A stretch of DNA of 50,748 nt, taken from the NCBI GenBank assembly GCA_017541665.1, contig JAFXYP010000072.1, positions 1-50,748 of the forward strand, read 5' to 3'. Shown in pieces: positions 8,250-16,382 of the stretch. How positions within the stretch are numbered: the stretch's first letter is position 1; every line of letters starts with the position of its first letter. Made by a program: the position numbers and the translations under genes. Source of the stretch: Lentisphaeria bacterium (lineage in GTDB: Bacteria; Verrucomicrobiota; Lentisphaeria; Victivallales; UBA1829). The notes beneath the pieces are model-generated. The model was not told the DNA's origin, ran no database searches, and saw only the letters and a program-made list of their open reading frames with translations.

Positions 8250-9977
8250 TCAAAGCTTATTTTCAAGCTCCGACTGCAATTTTTTGATGAAAGTTTCCAG
8301 ATCCATGGCGCCGAGCTGGTCCTCTCTGCGGGAGCGGACTGCCATCGTGCCTTCGTTCTGTTCCTTCTCGCCGATCACGGCCATGAACGGGATGCGCTGC
8401 AGGCGGGCGTCCTTGATCTTGGCGCCCATGCTTTCGGAACGGACGTCGCACAGGACCTGGAATCCCGCCTTGCGGAGGCCGTCTGCCACCTGCTTCGCGT
8501 ATTCATGCTGTTTTTCGGTGATCGGGATCACGCAGACCTGGGTCGGGGCGAGCCAGAGCGGGAATGCGCCGGCGTAGTGTTCGACCAGGATGCCGAAGAA
8601 CCGTTCCAGGGAGCCGAAGAGCGCGCGGTGCACCATGTAGGGCTGGTGCAGGGCGCCGTCCGCGCCGACGTACGTGATGCCGAAGCGTTCCGGCAGGTTG
8701 AAGTCGAACTGGATCGTGGAGGTCTGCCATTCGCGGCCGATCGCATCCTTGATCTTGAGGTCGATCTTCGGGCCGTAGAATGCGCCGCCGCCTTCGTCCA
8801 CTTCGTATTCCAGTCCGCAGCCTTCGATGGCCTGGACGAGCGACTTCTGCGCCTGTTCCCAGCGGGCGGGATCGCCGACTGCCTTCGCGGGGCGCGTGGA
8901 GAGGTACGCCTTGATCTCCGGGAACCCGAAGGTCTTCCAGATGTAGAGGCAGAATTCGAGGACTTCCTTGATCTCGCTTTCGATCTGTTCCGGGGTGCAG
9001 ATGATGTGCGCATCGTCCTGCGTGAAGCCGCGGACGCGCATCAGGCCGTGGAGCACGCCGCTCTTCTCATAGCGGTATACGGTGCCGAGTTCGGCCCAGC
9101 GGCAGGGGAGTTCCCGGTAGGAGCGCACGCGGCTCTTGTAGATCTCGATGTGGAACGGGCAGTTCATGGGTTTTGCATAATAGTCGAACTCGTCGATCTG
9201 CATCGGGGAGTACATGCTCTCCTTGTAGAATCCGAGGTGGCCGCTGGTCTCCCAAAGCTGGCTGCGTCCGATATGGGGCGTGTACAGCAGGTCGTAGCCG
9301 TGTGCCAGGTGCTCCTTGCGCCAGAAGGTTTCGATGACGTTGCGGATATAGGCTCCTTTCGGATGCCACAGCACGAGGCCGGGGCCGACCATTTCGGAGA
9401 TGCTGAAGAGGTCGAGCTCCTTGCCGAGTCGGCGGTGGTCGCGCTTCTTGGCCTCCTCGATGCGCTGCAGGTACGCCTTGAGTTCCTTCTTGTCGGCGAA
9501 CGCGGTGCCGTAGATGCGCTGGAGCATCGGGTTCTTCTCGTCGCCGCGGTAGTAGGAACCGGCGATGGAGAGCAGCTTGAATGCGCCGATTTCGTTGGTG
9601 TTGCCCACGTGCGGGCCGCGGCAGAGGTCGGTGAAGTTGCCGCAGATGTAGAATGTGATCTCGCTGTCGTCCGGGATGTCGGCGAGGCGTTCGAGCTTAT
9701 AGTTCTGGCCGCGTCCGGCGAGGAACGCGTGGGCGTCCTCGCGGGTCATGACCTTGCGTTCGAACGGGAGATGCGCTTTGGCGATCTCCTCCATTTTCTC
9801 TTCGATCTTCGCCAGATCTTCGACGGTGAGGCGGGTTTCCAGGTCGAAATCGTAGTAGAAGCCGTCCTCGGTCGCCGGACCGATGTCGAATTTAGCGTTC
9901 GGATAGAGTTCCTGCACCGCCGCCGCCATGACGTGCGCCGCGCTGTGCCGAATGGTTTCCAACGGGTATTTTCCCAT
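8250..9977 (-). CDS. thrS: Threonyl-tRNA synthetase lacking the N-terminal TGS domain
   Basis: ThrRS charges tRNA-Thr and clears mischarged Ser-tRNA. From the ATG at 9975-9977 (GAGGA 8 bases upstream) the protein is 575 residues and starts directly in the editing domain. The editing histidines (HSAAH) and the Cys/His pair (CRGPH) are present. The class II core follows, with the zinc cysteine in MNCPFH and motif 2 around YRYEKSGVLHGLMRVRG, and then a C-terminal anticodon-binding domain (about 475-575). The roughly 60-residue TGS domain of the E. coli enzyme is absent; upstream there is only a short leader and promoter. A frame extends to 10037 but has no ribosome binding site. It is the first gene of the operon, 79 bases before infC. 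Confidence 0.97.
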   Translation of the reverse strand: MGKYPLETIRHSAAHVMAAAVQELYPNAKFDIGPATEDGFYYDFDLETRLTVEDLAKIEEKMEEIAKAHLPFERKVMTREDAHAFLAGRGQNYKLERLADIPDDSEITFYICGNFTDLCRGPHVGNTNEIGAFKLLSIAGSYYRGDEKNPMLQRIYGTAFADKKELKAYLQRIEEAKKRDHRRLGKELDLFSISEMVGPGLVLWHPKGAYIRNVIETFWRKEHLAHGYDLLYTPHIGRSQLWETSGHLGFYKESMYSPMQIDEFDYYAKPMNCPFHIEIYKSRVRSYRELPCRWAELGTVYRYEKSGVLHGLMRVRGFTQDDAHIICTPEQIESEIKEVLEFCLYIWKTFGFPEIKAYLSTRPAKAVGDPARWEQAQKSLVQAIEGCGLEYEVDEGGGAFYGPKIDLKIKDAIGREWQTSTIQFDFNLPERFGITYVGADGALHQPYMVHRALFGSLERFFGILVEHYAGAFPLWLAPTQVCVIPITEKQHEYAKQVADGLRKAGFQVLCDVRSESMGAKIKDARLQRIPFMAVIGEKEQNEGTMAVRSRREDQLGAMDLETFIKKLQSELENKL

Positions 9978-10028
9978 TTGAGTGTCCTCGTCGATATGTG
10001 ATTGTGAGTAAAATACATGTATCCTTTT

Positions 10029-10056
10029 AATATACACGTTTCCGGCCGGATTGCAA
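10029..10056 (-). promoter_or_regulatory. Promoter of the thrS-infC-rpmI-rplT-pheST operon
   Basis: On the minus strand TTGCAA (10056-10051), 16 bases, TATATT (10034-10029). The predicted start near 10022 gives a short leader of about 45 bases before thrS, too short for a T-box or a long ThrRS operator structure. Confidence 0.8.
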
Positions 10057-10117
10057 GTCCGGGCCGTCCGATACGGGGAGAAATCTTCATTTTTGCCGGC
10101 AGATTCGCTTTTTCCGC

Positions 10118-10146
10118 TTGATTTTTTCCCATCCCCATATCATATT
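10118..10146 (+). promoter_or_regulatory. Probable promoter of the ankyrin-type gene
   Basis: TTGATT (10118-10123), 17 bases, CATATT (10141-10146). This -10 box departs from the TATATT seen elsewhere, and nearby A/T repeats offer alternative boxes. It is divergent from the thrS promoter, about 60 bases away. Confidence 0.5.
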
Positions 10147-10172
10147 ATATTTGTTTTTTTCGGAGATTTGTC

Positions 10173-11837
10173 ATGACCAGATGTTCCTGTCTCTGCACCT
10201 TTTCCATCCTGGCCGGCGCGGCGCTCGCCGCATTGCCGCCCATCCTGCATGCCCAGATCATCAACCGCAGACCCCTGAACGGCGCGTCCCTTGGCGGGCT
10301 TTCCACGGGTGCCGTCACGAATATTCCGTTTGTCGCAAAGACCGAAGACGCCGCCTATGTCGAGATCGTCAGCGCCGTCCGGCGCGGCGCGCCGTCGCTG
10401 CTGGAACGCGTCCTGAAGAATTATTCCCACTCGCCGCGTTTCCTGAACGAACACCTCAACTACTACGAGACGCCTGTCATTTTCCACGCGATCGCCGAGA
10501 TGAAGATCGAGCACTGCGACCTCCTGATCCACTACGGCAGCATCGTGGACATCCAGCTCCCCGACACACAGTTCCGCAAATTCCAGAAAGTCGCCGCGCG
10601 GAAGATCGACGCCAAGCAGACCATCAAAGGTTCCTGTACGCCGTTTGCCTACGCCTGCCATCTGCCCGTCATCTCCGGATCGCAGAAACGCGACGCGATG
10701 GCCGTCATGAAGATGCTCCTCGACAGCGGAGCCGACTGCAATCTGCCCGGTTTCGAAGGCAAGCCTCCCGTCCAGATCCTGGGCGAACAGGACCGTATCG
10801 ATGAACTGAAGATGGTGCTCTCCTATAAGAAGGTCGAGTTCAATTCTCCGGTTTTGGAGGAATATATGCGGACGCACAAGGAGGACGAGGCGGTCAGGAT
10901 CCTGAAGGCGTACATGGTCGAACAAGAGGCCGAAGCCGCGGAAAAAGCCGTTGCGGCCGTGAAGAGTGCGAAAAAACCGCCCTTTGCGGGAAATCCGACG
11001 CTCTCGTTCGACAAGGCCGTCCTGACTGGCAACACCTCCGAAATCCTCAAGCATCTCGGCGCGATGAAGGATGTCGACGATCCCCTGCCGGGCGACGGCA
11101 ATGCGTTCAGGCAAACCCCGCTGATCCGCACCGTCGTGCTGGAGCGTCCCGCCGCCGTGCGCCTGGTGCTGGATGCCGGAGCCGATCCGAACCTTCCCGA
11201 CGAAACGACCTGCAATCCGCTCGTTTATGCGGAGATGAAGCGTTTGGACGAGATCGTCTCCATGCTGAAAGCGGTCGGGGCGAAGCTTCCCGTCTGCGCC
11301 GATATGGAGACTGCCGCAAAACAGGACCGTCCTGACGAGATCGAACGCCTGTACAAGGAGGCCGTCGCGCGCAAGGTCAAGACCGCCCCCCTGGTCGCGC
11401 AGGCGATGATCGCCGCCGTCGGACTGGAGCGCGAACGCGCCTTCGCCCAGTGCATCAAGCTCGGCGGCAACCCGAATCAGATCAAGGTCAACAAGCAGAT
11501 CCCGCTCGTGTTCCACCTGATCGACAAAAAACTCGTCGCCTTCCTGCTTGCCTGCGGGAATGCCTCCACGCCGCTGGACCTGAAAGTCAAACACCCGCTC
11601 GTCAAGCTCACGCCCATGCTTTATGCCGCGTCCGGCACGAAGACCTCGCCGGAGGTCATCCGGGCGCTCGTCAAACTCGGAGCCAGCCCGAATTCCAAGG
11701 GCACGAAGAACAAGACCGCGCTGATGTATGCCGCCGAAGCCGGAAATGACGCCGTCGTACAGGCCCTGCTGAAGGCGGGCGCCGATCCGAATGCCGTGGA
11801 TGCCGACGGCAGGACGTATCGGGATTACGACAACTGA
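10173..11837 (+). CDS. Secreted ankyrin-repeat protein
   Basis: A 554-residue protein with an N-terminal signal peptide (hydrophobic stretch within residues 8-26, AHAQ-like cleavage near LHAQ), so it should be exported to the periplasm or beyond. Ankyrin-type repeats are scattered through it and clearest at the C-terminus: TPMLYAASG..., then TALMYAAEAGNDAVVQALL with the GADPN turn. Further GADPN turns occur near residues 190 and 335. A glutamate/alanine/lysine-rich helix (about 245-270) separates two repeat blocks. Ankyrin repeats bind proteins; no enzyme domain is visible and the partner is unknown. CGGAGA lies 6 bases before the ATG. It is probably a single-gene unit, divergent from thrS. 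Confidence 0.82.
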   Translation: MTRCSCLCTFSILAGAALAALPPILHAQIINRRPLNGASLGGLSTGAVTNIPFVAKTEDAAYVEIVSAVRRGAPSLLERVLKNYSHSPRFLNEHLNYYETPVIFHAIAEMKIEHCDLLIHYGSIVDIQLPDTQFRKFQKVAARKIDAKQTIKGSCTPFAYACHLPVISGSQKRDAMAVMKMLLDSGADCNLPGFEGKPPVQILGEQDRIDELKMVLSYKKVEFNSPVLEEYMRTHKEDEAVRILKAYMVEQEAEAAEKAVAAVKSAKKPPFAGNPTLSFDKAVLTGNTSEILKHLGAMKDVDDPLPGDGNAFRQTPLIRTVVLERPAAVRLVLDAGADPNLPDETTCNPLVYAEMKRLDEIVSMLKAVGAKLPVCADMETAAKQDRPDEIERLYKEAVARKVKTAPLVAQAMIAAVGLERERAFAQCIKLGGNPNQIKVNKQIPLVFHLIDKKLVAFLLACGNASTPLDLKVKHPLVKLTPMLYAASGTKTSPEVIRALVKLGASPNSKGTKNKTALMYAAEAGNDAVVQALLKAGADPNAVDADGRTYRDYDN

Positions 11838-11982
11838 TCTGTCCGGTGCAACGCCGGAATCTTTGCTCCGAACAGTTCCGGAAATGCGGCAGAGCCTTGT
11901 CTGTGCCCTTTCGGGAGTGTTCGGGATAAGGCTGTGGTCCCCCTGAATTTGTACTTGTTTTTATAAAATGACGGGGAGTCGC

Positions 11983-12010
11983 TTGCATTTTCGTTCTTCC
12001 GGTGTATATT
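11983..12010 (+). promoter_or_regulatory. Promoter of rpsB-tsf
   Basis: TTGCAT (11983-11988), 16 bases, TATATT (12005-12010). The start is expected near 12017. Confidence 0.78.
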
Positions 12011-12016
12011 ATATTT

Positions 12017-12180
12017 CACGTTTTCTCAACGCATCCGGACCGGCCGTATGCCGGTTCCCCCGCACCAAAACCAACCCCGCGGGCGGATGCGCACAACTGA
12101 ACAAGAAGGTATCTTGCTCCGCGTCAACCGTTTACAAGCGCGGAGGAAAAGAGCCGGAACGAAGAAAGGCGGATGGAACA
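12017..12180 (+). other. Long 5' leader of rpsB; the only content of the 343-base gap apart from the promoter
   Basis: The gap from 11838 to 12180 holds no gene. Its first part (11838-11982) has one short hairpin (CCGGAA/TTCCGG, about 11851-11886) without a T run. After the promoter comes a leader of about 164 bases with a hairpin ACCGGC-CGTAT-GCCGGT (12039-12055). In several bacteria the rpsB leader is the target for autorepression by S2, so a structured leader is expected, but I cannot match it to a known family by eye. Confidence 0.45.
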
Positions 12181-13110
12181 ATGGCCATCTCTGTCAAAGA
12201 CCTGTTGGAAGCCGGGTGCCATTTCGGGCATCAGACGAAGCGCTGGAACCCCAAGATGAAAGATTACGTCTACGGGGCGAAGAACGGTATCTCGATCATC
12301 GACCTCACCAAAACCATCCGCCAGATCGGCGATGCCTGCAATTTCCTGCAGCGTGAAGTCATGAAGGGCTCCCGCATCCTGTTCGTCGGCACGAAGCGCC
12401 AGGCGCAGCAGGTCGTCCGCAACGCCGCGGAAGAAACCGAAATGTTCTACATGTCCGAACGCTGGATGGGCGGCACGCTCACCAACATCGAAACGATCCG
12501 CAAGTCCGTCAAGAAGATGCGCGAGATCGACGACATCGTGAACGACGAAGAGAACTCCAACCTCAAGAAGAAAGAGGTCGTCCGCCTCGCCCGCCAGGGC
12601 GTCAAGCTCCATCGCAACCTCGACGGCATCGCCGACATGAAGCGTCTGCCCGACGTGGTCGTGGTCGTTGACGTCTGCCACGACGAGACCGCAGTGAAGG
12701 AAGCCCAGAAGCTCAACATCCCGATCATCGCCATCGTCGATACCAACGGCAACCCCGAAAACATCACCTATCCTGTCGCCGCCAACGACGACGCCGTCAA
12801 GTCCATCAAGATCATCATGGACACCTTCGTCTCCGCCATCAACGATGCGCTCGCGCTTTACAAGGTGAAAGTCGCCGAGGACAAGGCCAAGGCCGATGCG
12901 GAACGCGCCGAAAAGAAGGGCACCGAGGAAAAGGCCAAGACCGACGAGCGTCCCGCACGCCGTCCCTCCCGCCGTCCCGCCGGCCCCCGCAAGGATGCCG
13001 CTGCCGCCGATGGCGAGAAGAAGGCTGCTCCGCGCCGCAAGGCTCCCGCCAAGGAAGTCAAGGACCTGTCCGAACTTAAGAAATCCGATGTGAAACCCGA
13101 GGAGAAATAA
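12181..13110 (+). CDS. rpsB: Small ribosomal subunit protein uS2 with a charged C-terminal tail
   Basis: uS2 is a late-assembling 30S protein needed for bS1 binding. The family signatures MKDYVYGAKNGISIIDL and LPDVVVVVDVCHDETAVKEA are clear, and the globular part ends near residue 230. After it comes an extension of about 75 residues, low in complexity and rich in Lys, Arg, Ala and Pro, giving 309 residues against about 240 in E. coli. The start at 12181 was chosen because the conserved MAISVKDLLEAGCHFGHQ begins there; the longer upstream frame has no support. tsf follows after two bases, the usual pairing. Confidence 0.97.
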   Translation: MAISVKDLLEAGCHFGHQTKRWNPKMKDYVYGAKNGISIIDLTKTIRQIGDACNFLQREVMKGSRILFVGTKRQAQQVVRNAAEETEMFYMSERWMGGTLTNIETIRKSVKKMREIDDIVNDEENSNLKKKEVVRLARQGVKLHRNLDGIADMKRLPDVVVVVDVCHDETAVKEAQKLNIPIIAIVDTNGNPENITYPVAANDDAVKSIKIIMDTFVSAINDALALYKVKVAEDKAKADAERAEKKGTEEKAKTDERPARRPSRRPAGPRKDAAAADGEKKAAPRRKAPAKEVKDLSELKKSDVKPEEK

Positions 13111-13112
13111 TC

Positions 13113-13916
13113 ATGGCTGCTATCACTCCGCAAATGGTCAAGGAACTGCGCGACAAGACCGACGCAGGCATGGGCGAATGCAAGAAGGCCCTTATCGAAG
13201 CGAACGGCGACATTGAAGCCGCCGTCGATATCCTCCGCAAGGCCGGTATCGCCAAGAGCGCACACCGTGCCGACCGTGCCACCGCCGAAGGCAAGATCTT
13301 CGTCGCCGTCGACGGCAACCAGGCCCTCATGCTCGAAGTCTGCTGCGAGACCGACTTCGTCGCCAACAACGAAAAGTTCCTCGAATACGGCAACGGCGCC
13401 GCGAAGAAAATCCTCGCGAACACCACCGGCGACGGCGACGTCACCGAGGCCGCGCAGAAGTCCGAAGAGACCGAGCTCGCAGCCCTGTTCTCCAAGTTCG
13501 GCGAGAAGATGATCATCCGCCGCGCCCTCCGCTACACCACCGACCAGAAGATCGCCTACTACATCCACTTCAACGGAAAGATCGGCGTCCTCCTCGACAT
13601 CGGCGGCGAAATCGACGAAGCCGGCATCAAGAACACCTGCCTCCAGATCTGCGCCTCCAGCCCGCAGTACGTCAACTCCTCCGAAGTCCCGGCCGAAGCG
13701 ATCGCCCACGAAAAGGAAATCGCCACCGCCCAGCTCAAGGAGAGCGGCAAGCCCGAGAACATCATCGAGAAGATCGTCGCCGGCAAGATCAACAGCTGGT
13801 ACGGCGAAATCTGCCTCGTGAACCAGCCCTGGATCCTTGACAACAAGACCACCTTCGGCAAGCTCTTCCCGAAGGCCACCGTCAAGCGTTTCGCCCGCTG
13901 GGCCGTCGGCCAGTAA
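13113..13916 (+). CDS. tsf: Elongation factor Ts
   Basis: EF-Ts exchanges GDP for GTP on EF-Tu. The 267-residue protein has the N-terminal UBA-like domain with the LRDKTDAGMGECKKAL signature and the TDFVANN motif in the core, followed by two halves of the EF-Tu-binding core. It starts two bases after the rpsB stop, with GAGGAG inside the rpsB end serving as ribosome binding site, so translation is probably coupled. A terminator follows 30 bases past the stop. Confidence 0.98.
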   Translation: MAAITPQMVKELRDKTDAGMGECKKALIEANGDIEAAVDILRKAGIAKSAHRADRATAEGKIFVAVDGNQALMLEVCCETDFVANNEKFLEYGNGAAKKILANTTGDGDVTEAAQKSEETELAALFSKFGEKMIIRRALRYTTDQKIAYYIHFNGKIGVLLDIGGEIDEAGIKNTCLQICASSPQYVNSSEVPAEAIAHEKEIATAQLKESGKPENIIEKIVAGKINSWYGEICLVNQPWILDNKTTFGKLFPKATVKRFARWAVGQ

Positions 13917-13945
13917 TTCCTGCCGACAGTTTCTCCGAAACTCCG

Positions 13946-13979
13946 AACCCGTTCCGGTTTCCGCCGGGGCGGGTTTTTT
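13946..13979 (+). terminator. Intrinsic terminator after tsf
   Basis: AACCCG (13946-13951) pairs with CGGGTT (13970-13975), with further G/C pairing inside, followed by a run of T (to 13979). The 339-base gap from 13917 to 14255 otherwise contains only small hairpins (for example ACAGG/CCTGT near 14060), the tig promoter and the tig leader. Confidence 0.75.
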
Positions 13980-14122
13980 CGCGTGCCGATATCTCCGATG
14001 CCTCCGTTTTTCGGGAGCCGTCCGGGACGTGTTTTTCGCGTTTGTCCGGCCCGGGAACAGGCTGTTTTCCTGTGCTCATGCGACGCAGCGTTGAAATAAT
14101 AAGAAAAAAGCGTGAATTCAGA

Positions 14123-14151
14123 TTGAAAATCAGGAAGAAACGGTGTATATT
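14123..14151 (+). promoter_or_regulatory. Promoter of tig (clpP, clpX)
   Basis: TTGAAA (14123-14128), 17 bases, TATATT (14146-14151), with an A tract upstream at about 14102-14108. The start is expected near 14158. Confidence 0.82.
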
Positions 14152-14176
14152 ACATACTCACATCTTTTTGGGAAGG

Positions 14177-14195
14177 CCCCCGTTTTTTGCGGGGG
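14177..14195 (+). other. Hairpin in the tig leader
   Basis: CCCCCG (14177-14182) and CGGGGG (14190-14195) form a strong 6-bp stem around TTTTTTG. No T run follows, so it is not a terminator. It may stabilise the mRNA 5' end or regulate tig. Confidence 0.4.
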
Positions 14196-14255
14196 ACAGT
14201 CCGAATCCGATACCGACACAACATTCAGATAACCAATCACGAAGGCAAGTCAAAC

Positions 14256-15584
14256 ATGTCCAATCCCAGCTGGAAAGAACAATTCACCCTCACCATCACC
14301 GACACCGACGTCTGCGGACGCGACGCGAAATTCGTGCTCCCCGCGGAAGCCTCCACCGACCTTTTCCTGACCGCCGCCAAGGGCGTCGCCCGCAAGGCGC
14401 AGATCCCCGGTTTCCGCGTCGGAAAGGCCCCGCTTGCCATGGTGAAGGCCCGCTATAAAGGCTACATCGACGAAGAGGCCGGCCGCCTGGTCCAGGTCGC
14501 CGCTTACGATCTGCTCTCCAAGAAGGCCGAGGAACTCGACATCATCTCCTACAGCAAGCTCCAGCCCGAAGGCACGCTCGAAGAGGGTAAGGAATTCACG
14601 ATGAAGTGCGATTTCGAGATCGCGCCCGAATTCGAACTCCCCGACTATAAGGACCTTGGCGAAGTCGCGGCGGCGGAAGATGTCGCCAAGATCGAGGAAG
14701 ACCTCGTCGAACGCGCCAAGGCCCAGTACAGCAGCTTCGTGCCGATCGCCGACGCCGCGAAGGAAGACGACATGCTCCACGTCTCCTACGAGAGCGATTT
14801 CGTCCTTCCCGATGACGCCTCCGACTCCCTGAAGCGCGCGGTCAAGAACGATTCCGCCTGGATCTACCTGATCGGACAGGAAATGATCCCCGGCGTGAAC
14901 GCCGCCCTCACCGGCGCCTCCGTCGGCGACGAGCGCACCTTCACCGCCGAATTCCCCGCCGACTGGCGCGAGGAAGGCCTCCGCGGCCGGAAGGTCACCT
15001 ACAAGATGAAAGTCCACGACGGGCAGCGCCGCGAGCCGATCGAAGACATGGCGAAGCTCGCCGAGAAGATGGAGTTCAAGTCCGCCGAGGAGCTCACCAA
15101 GTTCTACCACGACCTGGCGGTCCGTCAGGCCGAGATCATGAGCCGTTCCAAGACGATGGAGTCCATCCAGGCAGCCATCCTCGAAAAGGCCCCGCAGTTC
15201 GAACTGCCGAAGAAGTCCCTTGATACCGCCACCGACAACGAGTTCAAGCTGCTCGAATACGCCGTCGGACAGGACAAGGAGGCCCTTGAGAGGTTCAACG
15301 CCGAGAAGGACCAGCACATGGAAGAGGCGAAGCAGAAAGCCACGGAACAGCTCCGCAAGAACTTCATCATGCGCAAGATCGCCAGGGTCGAGGACGTCAA
15401 GCTCTCCGAACAGGAAGTCGCCCAGGCCATCCAGAACATGGCGCAGCAGACCCGCATGGAGCCCGCCCGCCTCGCCGAGATCCTCCAGCGCACCGGCCGT
15501 CTCAACGAACTTGAGATCGAGCTCCTCGTGGAGAAGACCCTCGGCGTGCTCGCGGAACGCCGCATGAAAGCTGCCGCGAAGTAA
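14256..15584 (+). CDS. tig: Trigger factor (ribosome-associated chaperone and prolyl isomerase)
   Basis: Trigger factor binds nascent chains at the ribosome exit. The 442-residue protein has the N-terminal ribosome-binding domain with the loop GFRVGKAPLAMV (E. coli GFRxGKxP), a divergent FKBP-type middle domain (about 150-240), and a long helical C-terminal domain. The start at 14256 gives the family-like N-terminus and has GAAGG upstream; the longer frame to 14187 would read through the leader hairpin. It heads a tig-clpP-clpX cluster, an arrangement widespread in bacteria. Confidence 0.95.
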   Translation: MSNPSWKEQFTLTITDTDVCGRDAKFVLPAEASTDLFLTAAKGVARKAQIPGFRVGKAPLAMVKARYKGYIDEEAGRLVQVAAYDLLSKKAEELDIISYSKLQPEGTLEEGKEFTMKCDFEIAPEFELPDYKDLGEVAAAEDVAKIEEDLVERAKAQYSSFVPIADAAKEDDMLHVSYESDFVLPDDASDSLKRAVKNDSAWIYLIGQEMIPGVNAALTGASVGDERTFTAEFPADWREEGLRGRKVTYKMKVHDGQRREPIEDMAKLAEKMEFKSAEELTKFYHDLAVRQAEIMSRSKTMESIQAAILEKAPQFELPKKSLDTATDNEFKLLEYAVGQDKEALERFNAEKDQHMEEAKQKATEQLRKNFIMRKIARVEDVKLSEQEVAQAIQNMAQQTRMEPARLAEILQRTGRLNELEIELLVEKTLGVLAERRMKAAAK

Positions 15585-15664
15585 AAACGAACGGGAACGC
15601 CGGAGGCGCGCAGGCTCCTCCCGGCGCGTCCATAAAGTCTGGCCATTCCCGCCAGCAGAATGAC

Positions 15665-15707
15665 CGGCCTTTGCGCGTCGAAAGAAGCACGAAGGCCGTG
15701 CATTTTT
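15665..15707 (+). terminator. Terminator-like hairpin between tig and clpP
   Basis: CGGCCTT (15665-15671) pairs perfectly with AAGGCCG (15692-15698); TGCA and five T residues follow (15703-15707). clpP starts 38 bases later and I find no promoter between, so it would be a partial terminator or attenuator that lowers clpPX relative to tig. Confidence 0.4.
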
Positions 15708-15744
15708 GACAGAGAATCAAAAAGCAAGCAAGGAGATGAAAAAC

Positions 15745-16380
15745 ATGAAAACGACCAAAACCCGCAACACTCTCGTGCCGATCGTCGTCGAACAGACCGG
15801 CAATGGCGAACGTTCCTACGACATCTATTCCCGTCTGCTCCGCGACCGCATCATCCTGCTGGGCGACCCCATCGACGACACCATCGCGAACCTGGTCGTG
15901 GCGGAACTGCTCTTCCTGAAGAGCGAAGACCCGAAGAAGGACATCTCCCTGTACATCAATTCGCCCGGCGGCGTCGTGACCGCCGGACTCGCCATCTATG
16001 ACACCATCCAGTCGCTCCCGTGCGACGTCTGCACGTTCTGCATGGGGCAGGCGGCTTCGATGGCCGCCGTGCTGCTGTCCGCCGGAACGCAGGGCAAGCG
16101 CTACGCCCTGCCGTCCTCTCGGATCATGATCCACCAGGTCCTCGGCGGCGCGGAAGGCCAGGCGACGGACATCGAGATCCACACGAAGGAGATCCTCCGG
16201 ACGAAGGCCGCGCTGAACACCATCCTCGCGAAGCACTCCGGCCAGACGCTGAAGAAGATCGAACGCGACACCGAGCGCGATTACTTCATGTCCGCGGAAG
16301 AGGCCGTGGCATACGGGCTTGTCGACCATGTCCTGCCGCCTCGCGCGGATGTGGCTGCCCTCAAGGTCAAGGGGAACTGA
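15745..16380 (+). CDS. clpP: ATP-dependent Clp protease, proteolytic subunit
   Basis: ClpP forms the tetradecameric serine-protease chamber used by ClpX and ClpA/C. The catalytic serine is S105 in [11 protein letters not shown] and the histidine is H130 in RIMIHQ; the acidic residue follows near 180. The oligomerisation motif INSPGG is present. The frame opens at 15706 and offers two internal ATGs. I chose 15745 because AGGAG lies 9 bases before it, giving 211 residues, close to the usual length. clpX begins two bases after the stop. Confidence 0.97.
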   Translation: MKTTKTRNTLVPIVVEQTGNGERSYDIYSRLLRDRIILLGDPIDDTIANLVVAELLFLKSEDPKKDISLYINSPGGVVTAGLAIYDTIQSLPCDVCTFCMGQAASMAAVLLSAGTQGKRYALPSSRIMIHQVLGGAEGQATDIEIHTKEILRTKAALNTILAKHSGQTLKKIERDTERDYFMSAEEAVAYGLVDHVLPPRADVAALKVKGN

Positions 16381-16382
16381 GC

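Noticed and set aside
12048..12356. A small gene overlapping the rpsB leader and start in another frame.
   Set aside because: It has no ribosome binding site, is Arg/Pro-rich as expected from a frame shadow, and overlaps conserved rpsB codons.
15704..15730. TTGACA before clpP as a promoter.
   Set aside because: No TATATT-like box occurs 16-18 bases downstream; the ribosome binding site is already reached.
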